Origin: an uncultured Chitinophagaceae bacterium | GTDB taxonomy: Bacteria; Bacteroidota; Bacteroidia; Chitinophagales; Chitinophagaceae | Direction: 5' to 3' | DNA: 64,000 nt | NCBI GenBank assembly: GCA_937862815.1 | Contig: CALMED010000007.1 | Span: 142,769 to 206,768 of the forward strand | Shown: positions 28,501-37,583 of the stretch, one piece after another | How the letters are laid out: each line of letters opens with the position of its first letter | How positions within the stretch are numbered: the stretch's first letter is position 1 | Made by a program: the position numbers and the translations under genes | The notes under the pieces: model-generated | The model's database searches: none | The model's input: the letters and a program-made list of their open reading frames with translations, nothing else | Told to the model about the DNA's origin: nothing

Positions 28501-29947
28501 AAGGCCGGGTAAAGGGAATGCAGGCCTGTGCCGGCAGGTTCTGCAGGGTGAGCCTGGGTTTGCTGATGACAATAAAAGCGGGCACCTGCCGGGTTTGTGT
28601 ACAGCCCCACTCATTGCTGCCGGTGAGTGTTACCGTATAGGAGCCCGGATTGGTATATGTGTGCACTGGTTGCTGCACGTTGGACGTACTGCCGTTGCCA
28701 AAATTCCAGAGCCAGGATGTAACTCCGGTGGAGTTGTCCTGGAAGTTCACCGTAAAAGGTGCCGAACAGGAAACCCGTTCATTGGCCGAAAAGGCGATCT
28801 GTGGTCTTTCCCGTATACGTACGGTTTGCACTACCGTATCGCTGCAGCCGGAATAGAAACTGATGAGTTGAACCGTATAGCTTCCGGCAGCCGCATAGTT
28901 CTTTACCGGGTTCAGTGCCGTGCTGCTAGTCCCGTCGCCCAGCTGCCAGCGTACACTGTCGGGCAGTGGTACGGATGTGTTCAGAAACGAGACCGCTGTC
29001 CCGATACAGGCATCGTTGTTGAACGTGAAACTGCTGTTGGGACCCACTTCAATGGCCTGAACGGTTCGAAAGGTATCCACACATCCGGCACTGCTGGTCG
29101 TAACCAGGGTAACGTTGTAAAAGCCGGGCTGCGTATAGGTATGCGATGGGCTGGTTTGGGTGGACGTGTTTCCGTTGCCGAAGTTCCATTGATAGGAGAG
29201 GGTACCCGGACCGGCCGACGTGTTGATGAACTGGATGGTTGCCGGCAACTGGCAGGGGGTAGGGGTGTTGTTGGTGAAGCCGGCCCGTACACCCGGGCTT
29301 ACATTGATGTAATTGGTTTTTACGCTTGTGTTGGAACAGCCTTTATCGTCGGTAACCCGGAGCGTTACAGTAAACGATCCGGTGGTGGTGTAGCGCTGAA
29401 ACGGGTTCTTTACGGTGGAAACGGTTCCGTTGCCCAGGTCCCATTGCCAGCTTACAAGGGCATTGTTATTGGGAGAACTGCTTAAATCGGTAAACTGTAC
29501 CGGCAGCGGAAAACAACCGGCAAGCCGGTTGGCGGAAAAATCCACCTGCGGACTGGCATTCACTACCACGTAATTGGCGCGGGTAAGGGTATTGCTCCCG
29601 TTGGCATTGGTGACCGTAAGGCTGACGGTGTAAGTGCCGGGAGTAAAATATATAACGGAAGGGTCTTTAAGTGTGGAGGTGTTGCCATTCCCGAAGTCCC
29701 AGAGCCAGGCAGTTGGGTTCCCGGTGGAAGCATCTGAAAAGTTCACCACAAGGGGAGCGCAGCCGCTGATGGGTGTGGCTGTAAACCCGGAAACAGGCAC
29801 CTGAGACGTTGCGGTTAAAGGCAATAAAAACCCACCCGCAAACAGGAGCAACCCAAGCGGTCGAATGACTCGTATTCCAAGCCGTAAAAAAGTGTTTATC
29901 GCAGTTGCAGCGCAAAACATGGGTAAACAGATAAGCCGCCGGCTCAT
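25538..29947 (-). CDS. Giant PKD-repeat T9SS surface protein
   Basis: 1469 residues. Hydrophobic signal near residues 28-50, then by eye about 15 PKD domains of 80-90 residues, each with a WDFGDGNTS-like and a YTVSLTV-like strand, one more divergent Ig-like unit, and a C-terminal gliding-motility-type domain (IPNAFTPNNDGLNDRF...FNRWGELVYE...GVYVYTIEIECEENN), the type B sorting signal of the type IX secretion system. Probably an adhesin or surface filament exported by T9SS. The start is uncertain: ATG 29947 leaves a long n-region; an internal Met ten residues on is equally possible. Convergent with mnmE. Confidence 0.88.
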   Translation of the reverse strand: MSRRLICLPMFCAATAINTFLRLGIRVIRPLGLLLFAGGFLLPLTATSQVPVSGFTATPISGCAPLVVNFSDASTGNPTAWLWDFGNGNTSTLKDPSVIYFTPGTYTVSLTVTNANGSNTLTRANYVVVNASPQVDFSANRLAGCFPLPVQFTDLSSSPNNNALVSWQWDLGNGTVSTVKNPFQRYTTTGSFTVTLRVTDDKGCSNTSVKTNYINVSPGVRAGFTNNTPTPCQLPATIQFINTSAGPGTLSYQWNFGNGNTSTQTSPSHTYTQPGFYNVTLVTTSSAGCVDTFRTVQAIEVGPNSSFTFNNDACIGTAVSFLNTSVPLPDSVRWQLGDGTSSTALNPVKNYAAAGSYTVQLISFYSGCSDTVVQTVRIRERPQIAFSANERVSCSAPFTVNFQDNSTGVTSWLWNFGNGSTSNVQQPVHTYTNPGSYTVTLTGSNEWGCTQTRQVPAFIVISKPRLTLQNLPAQACIPFTRPFTATVTPAVPVQSYLWDFGDGNTSTAPNPSHTYAVQGTYTVRLVAVFDNNCADTAIVTNAVRVGSKPTLGFTAAPLQSCAGSPILFTNTSTPAGSQFIWFFGDGGTSSQTNPTYQYIDTGFFDIQLIAINNGCGDTLTKEKLLYILPPVARFRDSVNCNNRQTYFFKDSSIGATAWRWDFGDGNTSTQQNPVHTYGSSGIYTVSLTVFNDTCSHEIRRDVRVAVPTESIGVSTQSACHSTPVTFSLLNANTAFISSYQWLFGDGNTASNLPVVNHAYDTAGLYTVQLVITNINGCRDTLSRTNPVTIRGPKAAFTAPDNNGCRNHLVTFNDASTSDGTNALSSWNWNFGDGTTRTYSAPPFEHRYLQPGTYSVRLIVTDASQCSDTLLVPNLVFISAPQAAFAASDTVVCPATAIQFSNISTGNGLGFSWNFGDGTTSQQGSPAHAYVNAGLYTVTLTAVDNLLCRDTLVRTQYIRVTNPVSAFTLSDTASACAPFLVEFENQSQFADSLLWDFGDGSTANLPAPAHSYNFPGMYRVSLTAFNNGGCSDTSYANIFVYDTAGLRIQLPPPINCVPVPVTLRVNTTNPYTYIWDLGDGTILSAISPTITHTYTNAGTFQPKLILTDPAGCQFILSSDRIITHDIRAGFTPGPDLFCDSGRVQFSNLSTASAPITFSNWNFGDGAAAGTFDATHVYRSAGNYTVSLTVESQAGCRDSFLLPNRVKVVNSPVADITGPAAICVNESARHTGILLRNDTATLRWNWTLANGAAATVQAPPPLAYTAAGNYTMQVIVTNGSGCADTVNRSFRVHPLPVITLPPSVVTQAGVPIVLPASFSTGIRSYSWTPAATLNCSGCPRPVADPPFTTLYRVNVVDSNTCVNSSTTEVVVLCNKSKIYIPNAFTPNNDGLNDRFMPSGIGYSVIRSMRIFNRWGELVYEQLNLPVTDRSKGWDGTQRGMPLPPGVYVYTIEIECEENNIELFRNTFSLIR

Positions 29948-30289
29948 TAAAGATAGGCAACAAGAACGGTGCTTTCAAATATAATGCCGGCTAAAATGTT
30001 GATTTTCAGATTATTTAAAAAGTATTTCCGGAAAGGCGGTACACAGATAAGTGCCTGGGGTACGAATTAATTTTTCAATAGCTGGTTGGGTGATAGCGAA
30101 AGGGGATGTATCTTTAGAACATCCGGCAGCGGGCCAAATTTTACAGGCTAGCTGCACAACCTCTTGAATAGCACATGTCACGGAACCCGTGTTGGTTCCT
30201 GTTTTCCGAAAAACACTTGAAGTAACCGGTTGTAGAGGCAAAGCAATGTTGCCTCTGCTATTTTCTGCAAACAATCACGCCACTAAAGC
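29948..30289. other. Intergenic region between divergent PKD and crp-type genes
   Basis: 342 bp without a supported gene. It should hold both divergent promoters. The only structure seen is a perfect 8-bp stem, AGAGGCAA (30234-30241) / TTGCCTCT (30249-30256), 34 bp before the regulator gene; it could be an operator or leader hairpin. Confidence 0.5.
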
Positions 30290-30883
30290 ATGCCATTCGT
30301 AGCACCAGCCGATATAATGCCCCTGGTTCAGACGCTCTCTTTTTTTTATCCTCAAAGTGAAAAGGTGGTGGCCTATCTGCAGCAACATGCGTCTCACCTG
30401 CGGTGCAAGCGTGGCACCTTGCTGCTCCGCGCCGGAATGGTGTGCGAACACATTTATTTCATACGTAAAGGAACCGTGCGGGGATTCATCATTGACGGGG
30501 GGAAAGACATCACCAGTTGGATTACAGCCGATGGAGAAATGGTGACGTCCATTTCGGGACTCGACATGCAAACTCCAGCCGTTGAGAACATAGAAACCCT
30601 GGAAGATTGCGAATTGCTTGTCCTCACCACGCATGCCGTTAACGATCTTTACCAGCTGCACCCGGAGTTCAACATCACCGCCCGTAAGTTGTTGCAGCAA
30701 TACTATCGCGATGCGGAAAAACGGGCTTATCTCAGCCGCCTCAGCAGTGCCGAACAGAAGTACTTATACTTTGTGCAGCATTATCCGCACCTCTCCAACC
30801 GGGTTCCCCTCAAATACATTGCTTCTTTCCTGGGCATCACCATTGAAACGCTCAGCCGCGTACGGAAGAAGCTGGCTTCCTGA
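30290..30883 (+). CDS. Crp/Fnr-family transcriptional regulator
   Basis: 197 residues. N-terminal cyclic-nucleotide-binding-type beta roll (LLLRAGMVCEHIYFIRKGTVRGFI), a dimer helix, and a C-terminal winged helix (SNRVPLKYIASFLGITIETLSRVRKKL). No Fnr-type cysteine cluster; the ligand is unknown. Divergent from the giant PKD gene and 124 bp upstream of a T9SS protease, either of which it might control. Confidence 0.9.
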   Translation: MPFVAPADIMPLVQTLSFFYPQSEKVVAYLQQHASHLRCKRGTLLLRAGMVCEHIYFIRKGTVRGFIIDGGKDITSWITADGEMVTSISGLDMQTPAVENIETLEDCELLVLTTHAVNDLYQLHPEFNITARKLLQQYYRDAEKRAYLSRLSSAEQKYLYFVQHYPHLSNRVPLKYIASFLGITIETLSRVRKKLAS

Positions 30884-31007
30884 ATCACCCGTCGTATTCA
30901 GCTTCTGCCGGCAGTTACCGCTTGATTGCAGAATTTTATGCAAACGCTGGTCAAAATGAGGCCGGTACTGGTATTTTTTTTATTTTGTTCTCCCTAACTG
31001 TTTATAC

Positions 31008-34000
31008 ATGAAGAATCTGCTGCTGGTGTCCCTCACCCTTTTTTCTTTCTTAATTGCCCGTTCCCAGGAAAGCGACTGGAAGCCGGTACAGGAGGCCCAA
31101 CTCCGCAACGACCTTTTCCGGGAGCGTTACCGACCCGGATCTTTCCGGTTGTATCAGCTCGAAAGCCGCGCCATGAACACCCGTCTGCAGGCAGCGCCTT
31201 CGGAAAAAAACCAGGCAGCGGCCACTTCCGCCACTGTTATTGCGGTTCCGCTCCCCGACGGTCGCTTCGAACGCTTCCGCATCGTGGAGGCCCCGGTGAT
31301 GGACCCCGGTTTAGCCGCCCGCTACCCGGGCATCAACGCCTATGCAGGCAGCAGCCTCGATCATCCCGGCAGCACCATCCGCGTCAGTATGGGAATGGGC
31401 CGCTTTGACGCGATGATTTTCTCCCCCGACCGTCCCACCATTTACCTCAGCGAAGTGGATGAAAGCACCCGCACCCTGATGGTGTACTCCCGCGACGGCC
31501 TGGTGGATTATAAACGCGAATTTGCCTGCCTAACCCCGGGCGGTACAGCACCCGTGCCCGGCTTGCCCGACGGACTGCAGCAGCGCAATGCCGATGACGG
31601 CCGCCTCCGAACCTACCGCATCGCCCTCGCCTGTACCGGCGAGTTTTCGCAGTTCTGGCTCAACGGTTCCGAAACCACCGATGCAGAGCGTAAAGCCAAA
31701 GTGCTGGTGGCCGTTAACGCCGCCCTCACCCGCGTGAACGGCATTTTTGAAAAAGATTTCGGCGTGCGGCTCCTCCTCATTCCCAACAACGACATTATCA
31801 TCTATCTCAACGCGGCCTCCGACCCCTGGACCAACAACTTCAACAGCGTTACCCAGCAGGTGATTGATACCAACATCGGCGATGCCAATTACGATGTGGG
31901 ACATTGCCTGCACCGCGCTGCCGACAACGGCAATGCCGGCTGCATCGGCTGTGTGTGCCGCTCGGGTCAGAAAGGCAGCGCCTTCACCGCCTATTCCAAT
32001 CTCAATAACTTCGATCCCTTCGCGGTGGATTACTTCGCCCATGAACTCGGCCACCAGTTCGGCGCCAATCACACATTCAGCTTCAGCAACGAAAACACCG
32101 GCGCCCAGATGGAACCCGGCAGCGGCTCCACCGTGATGGGCTATGCCGGCATCACCGGCTCCACCACCGACGTGCAGCCCAACAGCGACGATTATTTCCA
32201 TGCCATCAGCATCCAGCAGATAACCAACTACATCAAGTCGCCCACCGGTGGCGCCGCCTGTACCGTGGCGCCTCTCACCGGCAACAACCCGCCAACGGCC
32301 AATGCCGGCCCCGACTACACCATCCCCCGCTCCACACCTTTTATCCTTACAGGTTCCGGCAGCGATCCCAATGCAGGCGATGTGCTCACTTACTGCTGGG
32401 AACAGATGGATTCCCGGGCAACGGGCTTCTCTACCGTGCCGTCCACCACCGCCACGGCCGGGCCCCAGTTCCGCTCCTTTAAGCCGGGCCCCTCACCCGT
32501 GCGCATCATTCCGCAGCTGAGCACCATCCTCAGCGGCGCCAACGGTCAACGCTGGGAAGCCTTGCCGGCTGTAAGCCGGGTGCTCAACTTCCGTCTCACC
32601 GTACGCGACAACCACCCCGCCGGCGGCAACAACCAAAGCGACGACATGATCGTAACCGTTACCAACGCGGCCGGCCCCTTCCTCATCACTTCGCATAACA
32701 GCACGGGCGTGAGCTGGAACGCCGGCAGCAGCCAGACCATCACCTGGGATGTGGCCAACACCACCGCCGCGCTGGTCAGTTGTGCCAACGTAACCATCGA
32801 ACTTTCCACCGACGGCGGACAAACCTTCCCCATCGTACTGGCGGCTTCCACACCCAACGATGGCAGCGAAACCATTACAGTGCCCTCCCAGGCCACCACC
32901 CTGGCACGGGTGCGGGTGCGGGCAGTAGGAAATATCTTTTTCGACATCAACAACACCAACATCAGTATCACCATCCCCGACCCGGGCTTCGACTTCACTA
33001 CGCCGGGTCCCGCCAATGTAACCTGCGGAACGGCCACCACCGCTACCATCAGCCTGGGTACTGTTTCCCTGCTGGGGTACAACACGCCCATCAACCTCAG
33101 TGCCACCGGCGCGCCTGCCGGAACAACGGTGCAGTTCTCGGTTAACCCGGTAACACCCGGCGACCCGGTAGCCGTAACCCTCACCAATGTGAACACACTG
33201 GCCCCGGGTACGTATCCCATCAACATACAAGGGAACAGTGGCATTCTGATACGCAACCGGGTCATCAATTTCGTGGTACAGCCCGGCATAGCGCCCGTTA
33301 TCACCCTGCAACCGCTCACGCAAACAGTGTGCGATGGCAGTTCGGTCACCTTCACCACGGCCGCCACCGGCGCCACTTCTTTCCAGTGGCAGGTGAGTAC
33401 CAACGGCGGAACCAGCTATACCAACATCGACAATGCAACGGGCGTTTCCTACAGCATTGCTTCCGCCACCACAACGCAGAGCACCCACCGGTTCCGCTGT
33501 GTGATCACCGGCCCCTGCAACACCAGCACCACCACGGCGGCTGTACTCACCGTGAACGCCCTGCCCGCACTCACCGCCCAGCCCCAGCCGGCAGCCATCT
33601 GCGCCGGCAGCAATACCCAGTTCAGTGTAACCGCCACGGGCACCGGTATCAGTTACCAGTGGCAGCTGAGTACCGATGGCGGCAACAATTTCAATAACAT
33701 CACCAATGCCACCGCTGCCACTCTTGATGTCAATGGCGCCGCCGTGGCCCAGAACAACCACCGCTACCGCTGCGTGGTGAGCGGCGCCTGTACGCCCCCG
33801 GCTGTCTCCAATGCGGCCGTTCTCACCGTGGTGGCTCCGCCAACCATTGCGGCACAACCCTCCAATGTAACGCTCTGCGCCTCCGGTACCCAATCGGTCA
33901 CCTTCAATGTAACGGGCACCGGCACGGGTACGCTCTATCAATGGCAGGTGAGCACCAATGGCGGCACCAGCTATAGCAACATCGCCAATGCCAACGGCAC

Positions 34001-34634
34001 CAGTCTCACCGTTAACGAGGTAAGTGTGCTGCTCAATAACAACCGCTACCGGGTGCTGCTGAGCAACAGCACCTGTACCACACCGGTGGTGTCGAACGCG
34101 GCCCTGCTTACCGCCAACCCGCTGCCCATTGTATCACTCACCGCATCGCCGTTCACCAAAATTTTCCCGGGTCTCACCACCCGCCTCACGGCCAACGTTA
34201 CACCGGCCAGCGGCGTGTTGCTTACCTGGGAACGCAATGGCAACCCCATCAATGTACCGGGTTCGTCGCTGGATGTAAACGTAGACCTGCTGGGAACCTA
34301 CCGGTTTACAGCCGATGCCGGCTTTGGATGCGTTACGGTGTCCAATTTTGTCACCATCAGCGATTCGTCCACCAACCGGATCTTCTTCTATCCCAACCCC
34401 AACCAGGGCCAGTTCCAGGTGCGGTACAACAACCCCGTAAACCCGGGCACCGTCAGCTCCATCCGGGTGTTCGACAGCAAGGGGGCCCGCGTGCTGGAGC
34501 GGCGCTTCAACCTGGTGCGTCCGTACGACCAGATGTGGATTGACCTCCGGGCCCGTGGCACCGGTTTGTACATCGTGGAGCTCAACGATGCCTCCGGCAA
34601 ACGTCTGGCCGTGGGCAGGGTAGTGGTAAACTGA
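31008..34634 (+). CDS. Secreted reprolysin-like metalloprotease with T9SS sorting domain
   Basis: 1208 residues. Signal peptide (MKNLLLVSLTLFSFLIARS), a propeptide-like region, M12B-type catalytic domain with HELGHQFGANH at about 345-355 and a Met-turn VMGYAG, an Ig/PKD-like region (PPTANAGPDYTI), a putative beta domain, three related Ig-like repeats of about 90 residues with FQWQVSTNGGTSYTNI-like cores, and a C-terminal type A sorting domain (FFYPNPNQGQFQVR...GLYIVELNDASGKRL). An extracellular protease exported by T9SS and probably anchored at the cell surface. A strong terminator follows. Confidence 0.9.
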   Translation: MKNLLLVSLTLFSFLIARSQESDWKPVQEAQLRNDLFRERYRPGSFRLYQLESRAMNTRLQAAPSEKNQAAATSATVIAVPLPDGRFERFRIVEAPVMDPGLAARYPGINAYAGSSLDHPGSTIRVSMGMGRFDAMIFSPDRPTIYLSEVDESTRTLMVYSRDGLVDYKREFACLTPGGTAPVPGLPDGLQQRNADDGRLRTYRIALACTGEFSQFWLNGSETTDAERKAKVLVAVNAALTRVNGIFEKDFGVRLLLIPNNDIIIYLNAASDPWTNNFNSVTQQVIDTNIGDANYDVGHCLHRAADNGNAGCIGCVCRSGQKGSAFTAYSNLNNFDPFAVDYFAHELGHQFGANHTFSFSNENTGAQMEPGSGSTVMGYAGITGSTTDVQPNSDDYFHAISIQQITNYIKSPTGGAACTVAPLTGNNPPTANAGPDYTIPRSTPFILTGSGSDPNAGDVLTYCWEQMDSRATGFSTVPSTTATAGPQFRSFKPGPSPVRIIPQLSTILSGANGQRWEALPAVSRVLNFRLTVRDNHPAGGNNQSDDMIVTVTNAAGPFLITSHNSTGVSWNAGSSQTITWDVANTTAALVSCANVTIELSTDGGQTFPIVLAASTPNDGSETITVPSQATTLARVRVRAVGNIFFDINNTNISITIPDPGFDFTTPGPANVTCGTATTATISLGTVSLLGYNTPINLSATGAPAGTTVQFSVNPVTPGDPVAVTLTNVNTLAPGTYPINIQGNSGILIRNRVINFVVQPGIAPVITLQPLTQTVCDGSSVTFTTAATGATSFQWQVSTNGGTSYTNIDNATGVSYSIASATTTQSTHRFRCVITGPCNTSTTTAAVLTVNALPALTAQPQPAAICAGSNTQFSVTATGTGISYQWQLSTDGGNNFNNITNATAATLDVNGAAVAQNNHRYRCVVSGACTPPAVSNAAVLTVVAPPTIAAQPSNVTLCASGTQSVTFNVTGTGTGTLYQWQVSTNGGTSYSNIANANGTSLTVNEVSVLLNNNRYRVLLSNSTCTTPVVSNAALLTANPLPIVSLTASPFTKIFPGLTTRLTANVTPASGVLLTWERNGNPINVPGSSLDVNVDLLGTYRFTADAGFGCVTVSNFVTISDSSTNRIFFYPNPNQGQFQVRYNNPVNPGTVSSIRVFDSKGARVLERRFNLVRPYDQMWIDLRARGTGLYIVELNDASGKRLAVGRVVVN

Positions 34635-34687
34635 TAAGGAACAGATAGAAATAACAGCCGCTCACAACCGGCGAAGCGGTTCATAAA

Positions 34688-34735
34688 AAACACGGAGTGC
34701 TATGTTCAATACATACACGCTCCGTGTTTCTTTTT
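34688..34735 (+). terminator. Terminator after the reprolysin-like gene
   Basis: AAACACGGAG (34688-34697) and CTCCGTGTTT (34720-34729) form a 10-bp stem followed by CTTTTT. Confidence 0.8.
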
Positions 34736-34793
34736 GTAGCGGAAGAGCAACACGGAGCCGCGGAGAAATGGAGAAGCACGGAGCTGCTTTCGC

Positions 34794-34995
34794 TCATTCA
34801 TTATTTTCCCGCGAATTTCGGGAATCCTTTTCTAAGATGCATTTAAAATAATCAGCAACGCCTTCATGCCGAGACCCCCCATTCATTCATTAATTTTCCG
34901 CAGATTTTTTGCAGCTTTCTCGGAATCCTTTTCTAAGAAGTATTTAAAAATAGACAGCAGCGCCTCCATCCCTACACGCCCCCCATTCAATCCTT
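34794..34995. repeat. Two degenerate tandem copies of a 90-100 bp intergenic unit
   Basis: Both copies contain CATTCATT...TTTTCC, a GGAATCCTTTTCTAAGA core, TATTTAAAA-like sequence, CAGC-CGCC and a C-rich end; copy 1 starts at 34794 and copy 2 near 34880. More ATTCATTCAATCCTTC short repeats follow up to the next gene. The 376-bp gap 34635-35010 holds only this and the terminator. Confidence 0.55.
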
Positions 34996-35010
34996 CATTC
35001 ATTCAATCCT

Positions 35011-35841
35011 TCATTCCTTATTTTCCGCCGGAAGAGGGAAGTACCGCTGCAACTGGTACAGTTCCAGCCAGCGTTCAAATAGGTCGCGTTCCATCATGCG
35101 TAGCAGGGCCGGGTCTTTCCCGTAAGCTGTGCGCAGTTGCTGCAGCTGCTGGCGGATGAGGGCTGCATCCTCCGGCAGGGGAAGGATAAACGAATAATAC
35201 GCCATCAGTTCATGCTGCCTGCTGTCGGCCGGGTACACTTTCCAGCGCACCAGCCGCGCCTGCACGTTCTCCGTTTCCATCCAGGCCAGCGGAACCGGGA
35301 ACCCGGAAGCGCGTTGCAACACGGTGTCGTATAACCGATCATTCAGGATGAACTCCAGTTTCATGGGTGTGTTTCCCTGCTTTCTCCAGGTGAGGGTAAC
35401 GGGAGCATCTGCTGCAAAGCTGCTGTCGGCCGGCTGTTGCATGAATTGCGGGGCCCGGAAAACAGCTGCGGTGATCTTTTGTTTGTGATCACCTTCTTCC
35501 TCTTTCAGGAATTTTTCAAAAACATAGGCGAAAAAGGAAGAGACCACCCCCGTGTTCTTTTGTTCTTTGAAGCGGTTTTTAATCTGTGAAAAACTGTACA
35601 GACCAGCCGATTTGAGCAGCATGCTGCGGCCGTCGTTCCCTATGAGCATGGCTTCGGCGTTGGCCGCTATCTGCAGGCTGTGTTGCGGGCGCACAAAAAT
35701 ACCCCGCCGGGCGGTTTCCTTCTTTCCGTCGTGCACCCAGATTACTTTGCGGTTTACGTGGTACAGCAGGTATTGCTCCGGAACCACGGTTGGTCCGGCG
35801 GAAGCGGTTGCCAGCAGCAGGTAAAAAAAGTGCCAGATCAT
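35011..35841 (-). CDS. Exported FecR-like protein of the caspase/CHASE2 locus
   Basis: 276 residues. Short hydrophobic signal (MIWHFFYLLLATASA), then a beta-rich segment (residues about 30-90: VNRKVIWVHDGKKETARRG, NAEAMLIGNDGRSMLL) that is similar in pattern to FecR domains, and a helical C-terminus. Not firmly recognised. Its start overlaps the end of the CHASE2 gene by 4 bp (ATGA), so the two are translationally coupled. FecR and CHASE2 domains are often neighbours in other bacteria, which supports the guess. Confidence 0.7.
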   Translation of the reverse strand: MIWHFFYLLLATASAGPTVVPEQYLLYHVNRKVIWVHDGKKETARRGIFVRPQHSLQIAANAEAMLIGNDGRSMLLKSAGLYSFSQIKNRFKEQKNTGVVSSFFAYVFEKFLKEEEGDHKQKITAAVFRAPQFMQQPADSSFAADAPVTLTWRKQGNTPMKLEFILNDRLYDTVLQRASGFPVPLAWMETENVQARLVRWKVYPADSRQHELMAYYSFILPLPEDAALIRQQLQQLRTAYGKDPALLRMMERDLFERWLELYQLQRYFPLPAENKE

Positions 35842-37031
35842 GATGCGGGTTTACCTAAGAACTGTGAACGGAATGGTAGTTTGAGTTTATAATGGAGGAA
35901 CATCAGAAATGCCTCATACAAATTTATAAAAGTGGGTAGTAATACAAGACAGGCGGTGAGCAGTCCCGGATCAAACTTGATGTTGAAATACCGGTACACG
36001 AGAATGGATACAAAAACAATGAGAATACTGCCTGTCAATTGCACGAGGGTACCCACTGCATTGAACCAGATGTCTCCTTTCAGAAAGAGATTGCCCATCA
36101 CGGGCAGCAACAACCAGATGGCGAGGGAAGAAATCAGTATCACTTTCCAGGGAGGCACCACCCGCACATAATCTTCCTCCAGCATCATCCGCAGGATGTT
36201 GGCGTGGATCACACTGCCGTACATATCGGGGTAGCTGCGTCCCGAAAGCCGGTCATTCAGCGGCGTGAAGAATTTGTCTTCATCCAGTTTCACCACTTCA
36301 TCTGTTCCTTCGGGACCCAGGTACCCTACTACCAACAGTTTGTCCTCCAGCTGTTGCAGGTCAAAGGAAGGATCAAGCAGTTCGCCCGCCTGGTAATAGC
36401 GGAAATTGGCGAGGTTGCCCCAGTAATGAATTTCCACTTCCTCGGTGCGGCTGCGGGGGATGCGCCGGTATTTACCGGGATCAAACTGGTGAATCAGCGT
36501 GGTGGTAAACGCTTCTTCGTTGCGGAAAAACGGATGGAAATAGCGGATGGTGGCATTTTCCCGGTCGCTCCCCACCAGGTTGGCATAGCCGCCGGAAGAG
36601 CGGGTGAAAAAGCTGTCGGTGCGCACCGATGTACCGTCGGGATCGAAGAGGGATGCATGGCTGAACACAAAGGCCGGGTGCCGGGCAAAAACCTGCTGCA
36701 GCAAACTGTCGGCCGGCCCGCGCCGTTCCCGGAAAATCACGTCCAGCCCTATGACCCGGGGTTTGCCTTCGGCCACCCGCTCCAGTACGGCTGCCAGTTC
36801 GCTGCGGTCGCGGTTACCAATGTTCACCAGCACCAGCGGCCCGGCGTAGATCGAGTCGCGGTTCTTGATTTTGGAATAGTAGAGATCGGTGAGGGTGAGG
36901 TCTTCAAAGGCCTGGGTGAAGGGATCAAAGAAAGAGAGGTTGAGAAAAACCAGCGACAACAGACCAACGCAGCCGAAGATAAAACTGTTCAGCAGCAGGT
37001 ACTCAATGAAAAAACGTTTAAGGGCCTTCAC
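35838..37031 (-). CDS. CHASE2-domain membrane sensor without output domain
   Basis: 397 residues starting at GTG 37031. One N-terminal helix, a periplasmic CHASE2 domain (about 45-290; VLVNIGNRDRSELAAVL, PRVIGLDVIFRE, GSVIHANILRMML), then three membrane helices and a short basic tail. CHASE2 normally senses extracytoplasmic signals for a kinase or cyclase; here nothing follows the helices, so any output must come from a partner. Coupled to the FecR-like gene. A terminator precedes it, with a weak -7-like box (TATCTTTC) at 37037-37044. Confidence 0.85.
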   Translation of the reverse strand: MKALKRFFIEYLLLNSFIFGCVGLLSLVFLNLSFFDPFTQAFEDLTLTDLYYSKIKNRDSIYAGPLVLVNIGNRDRSELAAVLERVAEGKPRVIGLDVIFRERRGPADSLLQQVFARHPAFVFSHASLFDPDGTSVRTDSFFTRSSGGYANLVGSDRENATIRYFHPFFRNEEAFTTTLIHQFDPGKYRRIPRSRTEEVEIHYWGNLANFRYYQAGELLDPSFDLQQLEDKLLVVGYLGPEGTDEVVKLDEDKFFTPLNDRLSGRSYPDMYGSVIHANILRMMLEEDYVRVVPPWKVILISSLAIWLLLPVMGNLFLKGDIWFNAVGTLVQLTGSILIVFVSILVYRYFNIKFDPGLLTACLVLLPTFINLYEAFLMFLHYKLKLPFRSQFLGKPAS

Positions 37032-37041
37032 AGCCCGAAAG

Positions 37042-37085
37042 ATAAAGAAAAAAGAAAAGGGTATGAACCCGCTTGTTCATACCCC
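37042..37085 (-). terminator. Terminator between the small exported protein and CHASE2
   Basis: On the minus strand GGGTATGAAC pairs with GTTCATACCC (10 bp; + strand arms 37059-37068 and 37075-37084) and is followed by a T-rich tract (TTTTCTTTTTTCTTT). Confidence 0.8.
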
Positions 37086-37112
37086 TTGCTTATGTTGTTG
37101 CTGAGCGTGCGA

Positions 37113-37520
37113 TCAGCGCTTCAGGTTGAGGGTAAATACCCGGCTGTCGTTGCAATAGCTGCTGTTGCTCCAGTAGAGGCTGCCATCGGTGGTTTGTGCA
37201 TACCACTTGGTCCAGTTACCGGGAACCCAAACGTCGATGCGTACCGACTTGGCATAAGGAGACAGACGGCCCTGGTAGATGTTCTCTACCCATACATCCA
37301 CGTAGTTACCGGTGAAGTTGTCGAAGTACACGTAGCAATAGCCACGGGTGCTTTTTTCACGGGGAGCTGCATCAGGACCGGGAAGATCTTTCTTTTCTTT
37401 CACGGGCTGGGCTTCAACGGCCACTTTCTTGGGAGCGGGTTTTGCCTGGGCAGAAGCGGTGGTGCCGAAGACAACGGACAAACCGATAACGGTCAACGTC
37501 ATGAAAACGAGCTTTTTCAT
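37113..37520 (-). CDS. Small exported protein downstream of the caspase gene
   Basis: 135 residues from the Met that opens a standard signal peptide (MKKLVFMTLTVIGLSVVFG). After cleavage comes a lysine/proline-rich linker and a compact aromatic-rich domain (YCYVYFDNFTGNYVDVWVEN, two cysteines) likely to be a small beta-sandwich. Family not recognised. It lies 63 bp downstream of the caspase gene on the same strand and is followed by a terminator, so the two probably share a transcript. Confidence 0.75.
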   Translation of the reverse strand: MKKLVFMTLTVIGLSVVFGTTASAQAKPAPKKVAVEAQPVKEKKDLPGPDAAPREKSTRGYCYVYFDNFTGNYVDVWVENIYQGRLSPYAKSVRIDVWVPGNWTKWYAQTTDGSLYWSNSSYCNDSRVFTLNLKR

Positions 37521-37583
37521 ACTGTTTTGTTTTTGATGGTTTAAAAATAAAGATTGATAAAAATTTTTAAATAGCAAATTGTT

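Noticed and set aside
28271..29485. 404-codon plus-strand open frame
   Set aside because: Antisense to the PKD repeats; its apparent internal repetition mirrors them.
30011..30274. 87-codon minus-strand open frame between the PKD and crp-type genes
   Set aside because: No ribosome-binding context, no family pattern, and it would occupy the shared promoter region.
32493..33941. 482-codon minus-strand open frame
   Set aside because: Antisense to the reprolysin-like gene; glycine-rich shadow.
36039..37544. 501-codon plus-strand open frame
   Set aside because: Antisense across CHASE2 and the small exported gene and through their terminator.
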